Shown piece by piece: positions 59,871 to 64,000 of a stretch of DNA of 64,000 bases. Source of the DNA: Mycobacterium sp. 1274761.0 (GTDB lineage: Bacteria > Actinomycetota > Actinomycetes > Mycobacteriales > Mycobacteriaceae). The stretch lies in the NCBI RefSeq assembly GCF_001668615.1, contig NZ_LZMC01000002.1:30082-94081 (forward strand), read 5' to 3'. Position numbers and translations under genes: made by a program. Within the stretch, counting starts at the first letter, position 1; each line of letters begins with the position of its first letter. A model generated the notes under the pieces. It made no database searches. It was given only the letters and a program-made list of their open reading frames with translations, and had not been told where the DNA came from.

Positions 59871-61024
59871 ATGACGCAACAAGTTACGGCTCGTCACCGC
59901 CTCGTAGGCCAGCTCACACCGAGGCTGAGGGTCCGATCGCCGAAGCGGAGAGACGCGCGGCACAACTTCGCTCACCCGACGAACCACTCGGTCCACCCGG
60001 CCCGCGGGTCGACTGGCGGTCGCCGTTCTATCGGGTTGACAGGTGCCGCCGGGGTGGCGGTGACCTACACCGCTGTACGCGCGCTGCAATCGGTTTCGTC
60101 GATGCTCCTGCTGATCGCTGCGGCATTCTTCATCGCGCTCGGCCTCGAACCGGCGGTGTCGTGGCTCGTCAACCGAAAAGTACCGCGGTGGGGGGCGGTC
60201 ACGGTCGTACTGATCGCATTCTTCGCGCTCTTCGTGGGATCGATCGCGGCGTTCATTCCACCCCTGTTTCAGCAGGCGCGCCAGTTCGTGGACCGCGCGC
60301 CGGGGTTATATGCAATCGGTTCAGAACCATTCCCCCTGGATCGCCGGACTCAATGATCGATTCGATTTACAGCAACGGCTCACGGGCGCGATTCACGACC
60401 TCGGCGGTTCGGCTGTCGGTGAGGTAGTGAAGGCAGGAAGCACGGTCCTGGGGGGAATCGCTGACCTGTTTGTTCTCGCGGTGCTGACGGTCTACTTTCT
60501 GATTTTCCATCCCGCGTATCCGAGCGACCCTGTACCGCTTCGCACCGAGGTCCCGTCGCGCTCGGACAATTCTGATCGGCGACCAGATCTGCGCGAAAGT
60601 CGGTGCCTATGTCCTTGGCAACGTAGCGATTTCGGCAATCACCGGGCTGGCCACCTTCGTTTGGCTTGTCGCGTTCGGCATTCCGTACCGGTGCTGCTCG
60701 CAATATTCGTGGCTGTGCTGGACCTCGTGCCATTCGGATCGACCGTGGCGGGCTTGATTGTCGCGGCCGTGGCCCTGACCGTATCCCTCCCAGTGTCGAT
60801 CGCCACCGTAGCCTTCTACGTCGTGCACCGTTTTGTCGAAGACTATCTGCTGGTACCCAAGATCGTCGGCGCGCGGTGGAAATCCCGGCGATCACCACAG
60901 TGCTCGCGGTGCTCATCGGAGGGAGTCTGCTCGGCATCGTCGGAGCGCTGGTTGCCATACCAGTGGCGGCGGCAATCCAGCTCATCGTGCGCGAAGTGCT
61001 GTTCCGGCGGTTGGACGACTGGTG
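59871..61024 (+). pseudogene. AI-2E-family permease gene broken by about five frameshifts
   Basis: Coding signal moves between all three frames. Blocks in order: EPLGPPGPRVDWRSPFY (to ~60035), IGLTGAAGVAVTYTAVRALQS through QFVDRAPG (to ~60305), YMQSVQNHSPWIAGLNDRFDLQQ through TVYFLIF (to ~60510), a third-frame segment IRATLYRFAPRSRRARTILIGDQ through FVWLVAFGIPY (to ~60690), PVLLAIFVAVLDLVPFGSTVAGL through PKIVG (to ~60875), and EIPAITTVLAVLIGGSLLGIVG to the stop. Joined, they make an almost complete AI-2E-type permease of about 365 residues. Each break fits a 1-nt gain or loss. Confidence 0.85.
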
Positions 61025-61058
61025 ATTGCGCCGCCGCCGTCAGGGGACGAGTGCTTTT

Positions 61059-61406
61059 TTATACGATTTCGAACAGTTCGGTTACGTCTGCTGCTGCCAG
61101 GGCAGTGCCGACCACACCTTCATCTGCCCCGACGAGGCAGAGAGAGATGTCCGATTCGCCCGCACGGTCGGCGGCGGCCACCAACACGCCGACACCGGCG
61201 GCGTCGATCTCGGTGACGTCGGATACGTCGAGCGCCACCAATTCGGGTGTCCGCCGGAACTCGGTCTCGACGGTTCGCCAGATGGACGCGGCAGCGGCGT
61301 ATGACAATCCACCGGCAATGCGGATGACGCTGCTGTCAACGGTCTTGCGCCGCACCTCGATATGAACCGAATAATCAGCCGTCGCGGCGGTGTTGTTCTC
61401 CCTCAT
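61059..61406 (-). CDS. STAS-domain protein (anti-sigma-factor antagonist-like) lacking the phospho-Ser
   Basis: The 115-residue single STAS domain resembles SpoIIAA/RsbV-type proteins: VIRIAGGLSYAAAASIWRTVE, then VALDVSDVTEIDAAGVGVLVAAADRAG. In regulators of this class the second motif is DSSG with a phosphorylated Ser; here it is DAAG, so it cannot be switched by a partner kinase in the usual way. The ATG at 61406 has GGAGG at 5-nt spacing and was chosen over 61511. It lies end to end with the broken permease. No RsbW-type kinase is nearby. Confidence 0.82.
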   Translation of the reverse strand: MRENNTAATADYSVHIEVRRKTVDSSVIRIAGGLSYAAAASIWRTVETEFRRTPELVALDVSDVTEIDAAGVGVLVAAADRAGESDISLCLVGADEGVVGTALAAADVTELFEIV

Positions 61407-61757
61407 TTCACCCTCCACGAGCGAGAAGGCAGGGTCCCGCATCCGATGTGCGGGAAGAACTGCGGCCACACTTGGTCGTGCTGTCTTCGAATTATCCAGG
61501 GTCATGCTCAATTGGAAAGCGGGTCAGCGAGGCCAATCTGCGGCGTGGAATTCGGCCTGCTGGCACGAGCCGAAGTCGATAGATCTGCGAAGTACTGGCG
61601 GATTGTCACCTGTCTCCGCCCAGCGGGGCCGCGACAACTCCACGGTGCGCCGGGTGAATATCCAATTGAATTTTTCATCCCGCCGGGTCGAGGACATCCG
61701 TGGTCTAGAAGCGAAGCCTAGGGGGTGCGTAACCGTTGCGACGAAAGGAGAGTCACC
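61407..61757. other. Intergenic region without a recognisable gene
   Basis: The 351 bp between the divergent STAS and second PfpI genes contain only short overlapping frames with no family signature. No GTTT-N15-17-GGGTA element is visible in either direction. A ribosome-binding site (AAAGGAG) for the PfpI gene lies at the right end. Confidence 0.5.
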
Positions 61758-62324
61758 ATGGCTGATACGTTGCAGGGCAGGCGCGTTGCGATCCTAGCCG
61801 CTGACGGTGTCGAACGGGTCGAGTTGGAGTCCCCGCGACAGGCGCTTCAGGACGCGGGCGCGGAGACAGAACTCTTGGCACTGAAGACGGGTGAGATTGT
61901 GGCACGGAACAACGACCTCGAGTCGGCGGGCACATTCACCGTCGACCGGGTGGTCGGCGACGCATCGATCGACGATTACGACGCGCTGTTGCTGCCCGGC
62001 GGAACTGTGAACCCCGACAAGCTCCGTATGGATGAAACCGCCGTCTCGTTCGTCGGTGCGTTCTTCGCCACGGGGAAGCCAGTCGCGGCGATCTGTCACG
62101 GGCCTTGGACTCTGGTCGAGGCTGACGTAGTCGAAGGCCGCACCCTGACATCATTTCCCAGCCTGCGTACCGATCTGCGCAACGCAGGGGCCACGGTTGT
62201 CGACGAGGAAGTCGTCATCGACGGGAATCTGACTACCAGCCGGTCGCCAAGCGACCTGCCGGCATTCTGCGCAGCGATCGTCGAGCAGTTCGCGCAGGAT
62301 CCTGCGGCCGTATCGGGACGATGA
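61758..62324 (+). CDS. PfpI/DJ-1 family protein, copy 2
   Basis: The 188-residue protein is a complete type 1 glutamine amidotransferase-like PfpI domain. The conserved Glu is in AADGVERVEL, with LLLPGGTVNPDKLR around 78, the nucleophile Cys in AICHGPWTLVEA around 118, and LTSFPSLRTDLRNAG. It is of usual length and lacks the hydrophobic extension of copy 1. AAAGGAG lies 8 nt before the ATG. It is followed after 27 bp by the monooxygenase-fold gene, probably an operon. Confidence 0.9.
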   Translation: MADTLQGRRVAILAADGVERVELESPRQALQDAGAETELLALKTGEIVARNNDLESAGTFTVDRVVGDASIDDYDALLLPGGTVNPDKLRMDETAVSFVGAFFATGKPVAAICHGPWTLVEADVVEGRTLTSFPSLRTDLRNAGATVVDEEVVIDGNLTTSRSPSDLPAFCAAIVEQFAQDPAAVSGR

Positions 62325-62351
62325 ACTTAAACGCACCTGAAGGGATGAAGC

Positions 62352-62648
62352 ATGGCTAATAAGGCGCTACTGGTACGGCTGGAAGCAAAGCCCGGCAAGG
62401 AAGACGACGTCGAGCAGTTTCTGCTCGACGCACTGCCGCTCGTCGAGCAAGAGCCCGACACGCAACCGTGGTTCGCAGTTCGGTTCGGCCCGTCGACTTT
62501 CGGCATCATCGACGCCTTTCCAGACGACGCAGCACGTGAGGCGCATCTCGGGGGCGCCGTCGGACAAGCCCTTAAGGAAAAGGCAGACGAACTGTTCGCT
62601 TCGTCGCCCGAAATCAGCAAGCTGGATGTCCTCGCCGAAAAGCCTTGA
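62352..62648 (+). CDS. Antibiotic-biosynthesis-monooxygenase (ABM)-fold protein
   Basis: The 98-residue protein has the dimeric alpha-beta barrel pattern of ABM domains: KALLVRLEAKPGKEDDVEQFLLDALPLVEQEPDTQPWFAVRFG, then FGIIDAFPDDAAREAHL. Such small proteins act as cofactor-free monooxygenases or in quinone and heme chemistry; the substrate is unknown. AAGGGATG precedes the ATG. It is co-oriented with PfpI copy 2 upstream and the aldo/keto reductase remnant downstream. Confidence 0.83.
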   Translation: MANKALLVRLEAKPGKEDDVEQFLLDALPLVEQEPDTQPWFAVRFGPSTFGIIDAFPDDAAREAHLGGAVGQALKEKADELFASSPEISKLDVLAEKP

Positions 62649-62717
62649 CGCGGGCGACGGTCGGGGAGAGACCTTCGCTGACCCGGACATCGAGCCTTGA
62701 GTTTGGAAGGCGCAGTG

Positions 62718-63137
62718 ATGAATTCAGCCCAGTCTGTACTGTTGCCTACCGGCGAGAAGATCGCCGCAGTCGGCCAGGGCACCTGGCATTTTGCCGAAGC
62801 TCCTGGCCGGCGGGCCGAAGAGGTCGCGGCGATACGTCTTGGCATCGACCTCGGAATGACGGTGATCGACACGGCCGAGATGTACAGCAACGGCGCTGCG
62901 GAAGCCTTGGTCGGCGAGGCGATTGACGGACGGCGCAGCGAAGTATTTCTTGTCGACAAGGTGCTCCCGCACCACGCGACGCGCGAGGGTACCCGCCGCG
63001 CCTGCGAGGCAAGCCTGGCCAGGCTCGGGATTGATCATATTGACCTCTACCTTCTGCACAAGCCGGTGAGTGAGAACCCCGTCGGCCCGCCTTGCTTCTC
63101 GGGCGAGGACACGCACGAGGCCGAGCCAGTCCTGTGA
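62718..63137 (+). pseudogene. Aldo/keto reductase, truncated after the first ~114 residues
   Basis: The start (ATG 62718, GGAAGG upstream) and N-terminal barrel strands are normal: TGEKIAAVGQGTWHFAE, MTVIDTAEMYSNGAAEALVGEAI with the catalytic Asp and Tyr, the Lys in FLVDKVLP, and LGIDHIDLYLLH. After LLH (63059) similarity stops and the frame reads 26 unrelated residues to a TGA. A full family member has about 280 residues, so the substrate-binding half is missing. Confidence 0.85.
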
Positions 63138-63556
63138 AAGCCGGTTGTTCAACATCATTTTTAGCGAGAAGGTGATGCGCCGGTGACGGGTCGGTCCAAC
63201 ATCAATTCGAGCTGCGTATGCATCTCTGCCTCCGACACCTTCACGCATATCTCATGGCAGTCGCTCGACCAGTTCAAGTCCACCGGCATACCTGGTGTGA
63301 AGACCGCTGCCGACCCAACGGAGGTCGTTTCCGTCCTGCCGTCACGCCATGCAATTGTTGGCGACACCTTACAACGGGGCCTCGATGAAGTACGCCGTCA
63401 CTTCGTCTCCGGCGATGGAGACCTCCGTACCGAAGCGAAGGTAACCTGCCGTCAGCATCGGCAGTCGCTCAGCCCTGACAGGATGTCCGCCGCCTCCTCG
63501 GTGTCGCCGCTCTCGATCGGCGGGGAGGTTTTGAAGGTGACGTCGCTGATCGACAC
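63062..63556 (-). pseudogene. AraC-type regulator, N-terminal half only, with three frameshifts
   Basis: Minus-strand blocks in successive frames are VSISDVTFKTSPPIESGDTEEAADILSG, RLPMLTAGYLRFGTEVSIAGDEVTAYFIEAPL, VSPTIAWRDG...AAVFTPGMPVDLNWSSDCHEICVKVS...RPVTG, and RITFSLKMMLNNRLSQDWLGLVRVLAREARRADGVLTH. Together they match the AraC-binding-like N-terminal domain of AraC-family activators. The HTH half is absent: the gene stops at the junction with the truncated aldo/keto reductase near 63060. It starts 2 bp after a PucR-type stop codon. Confidence 0.7.
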
Positions 63557-63558
63557 GG

Positions 63559-63704
63559 CTACCGCGCAGCCTCCGGGTAGAGGAAGCGCCATGCCCTTGT
63601 TGCCGCGTGGAGGTTGAATCGGGTGTTGACGTTGCGGAGGTCATAACCGGTCAGCTCGCTGATGCGCGCCAGTCGGTAGCGCAAGGTGCTGCGGTGGATG
63701 TGCG
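63559..63704 (-). pseudogene. C-terminal HTH fragment of a PucR/CdaR-type regulator (inverted copy)
   Basis: The minus strand encodes HIHRSTLRYRLARISELTG, YDLRNVNTRFNLHAATRAWRFL and YPEAAR, then a stop: the HTH-30 C-terminus of PucR-type activators. Upstream of HIHRS the similarity ends at 63704, where the sequence enters the segment between two inverted repeats. The part from 63628 is a perfect inverted copy of 63924-64000. Confidence 0.75.
63628..63704 (-). repeat. 77-bp perfect inverted repeat, left arm
   Basis: The reverse complement of 63628-63704 is identical, base for base, to 63924-64000. The arms encode the PucR HTH on opposite strands and are separated by 219 bp. The right arm reaches the window edge, so the repeat may be longer. 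Confidence 0.9.
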
Positions 63705-64000
63705 ACTGCATTCCGCCGCGCCCGCCGGTGCATCGGCCTACGACGAACTTGGTTTCTACCGTCTCATCGACGCTGCTCATGCCAGCGGGGCCGTCGAAGA
63801 CTTCATCCGTGAATGGTTGGGTGCGCTTCTGGATTACGACACGGCGAAGAAGTCAGAGCTCGTCCTCACCCTGAGCCAGCACCTGGAAGCCGGTGGAAAT
63901 TACGATGATTCGGCGAGAACGCTGCACATCCACCGCAGCACCTTGCGCTACCGACTGGCGCGCATCAGCGAGCTGACCGGTTATGACCTCCGCAACGTCA
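63705..64000 (+). pseudogene. PucR/CdaR-type regulator, C-terminal part on the plus strand (runs off the window)
   Basis: The plus strand encodes AYDELGFYRLIDAAHASG, VEDFIREWLGALLDYDTAKKSELVLTLSQHLEAGGNYDDSARTL, then HIHRSTLRYRLARISELTG YDLRNV to the window edge. This is the linker plus HTH of PucR-type transcription factors. No N-terminal sensory or GGDEF-like domain precedes it: left of about 63712 the sequence is the inverted repeat arm. It is either a rearranged remnant or one state of an invertible segment. Confidence 0.7.
63924..64000 (+). repeat. 77-bp perfect inverted repeat, right arm (touches window edge)
   Basis: This arm is identical to the reverse complement of 63628-63704 and encodes the same HTH peptide. 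Its true right end lies beyond the window. Confidence 0.9.

Overview
The window is chromosomal DNA of a high-GC actinomycete, almost certainly a fast-growing Mycobacterium (Mycolicibacterium-type). From about 1 to 35 kb the gene order follows the M. tuberculosis Rv1000c-Rv1026 backbone: alkB-like, arcA, pmt, rsmI, pabB, metG, tatD, rpfB, ksgA, ispE, a pks16-type acyl-AMP ligase, pth, rplY, lpqT, prs, glmU, tRNA-Gln, a TetR gene, mfd, mazG, lpqU, eno, a divIC/ftsB-like gene, a DUF501 gene and ppx. Kdp genes follow, as in M. tuberculosis. Extra genes sit inside this backbone: soxR, an ECF41 sigma factor with its FAD oxidoreductase, an arsC-like gene, an SDR, an efeOB iron locus and a small exported repeat protein.

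Layout. 1-13 kb: redox regulator with DNA repair, arginine deiminase, protein mannosylation, rRNA methylation, folate and Met-tRNA synthesis, and the resuscitation factor rpfB. 13-27 kb: isoprenoid, acyl activation, translation, PRPP and cell-wall precursor genes, then mfd. 27-36 kb: exported repeat protein, mazG, iron-regulated efeOB, lpqU, the eno-divIC-DUF501-ppx operon and two DUF4383 membrane proteins. 36-42 kb: a 33-residue Cys-rich peptide, a propionate/acetate-CoA ligase, an SDR/FAD oxidoreductase pair and an alpha/beta hydrolase. 42-50 kb: one kdp operon on the minus strand that starts with an extra 27-residue membrane peptide (x-F-A-B-C-D-E) and has an unusually long KdpC. 50-54 kb: a Zn-knuckle-like hypothetical protein, tRNA-Leu(UAA) and a UvrA paralogue.

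53.7-64 kb is accessory, stress-type DNA in partial decay. It holds a SigF-type divergent promoter pair (alcohol dehydrogenase / multi-pass membrane protein), LtrA, two PfpI/DJ-1 proteins, a monooxygenase-fold protein and a STAS protein. Among them lie remnants: a partly inverted paralogue fragment, an AI-2E-type permease with about five frame changes, a truncated aldo/keto reductase fused back to back with a broken AraC-type gene, and a PucR-type gene carrying a perfect 77-bp inverted repeat.

Regulatory signals read directly from the sequence include a SoxR-box-like palindrome, an IdeR-box-like iron site, three GTTT-N15-GGGTAG SigF-type promoters, an ECF41-type promoter candidate, KdpE-type direct repeats, and many TANNNT boxes placed 6-7 nt before start codons (leaderless genes). 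Family and homologue statements rest on recognition of motifs and remembered sequences, because no searches could be run.
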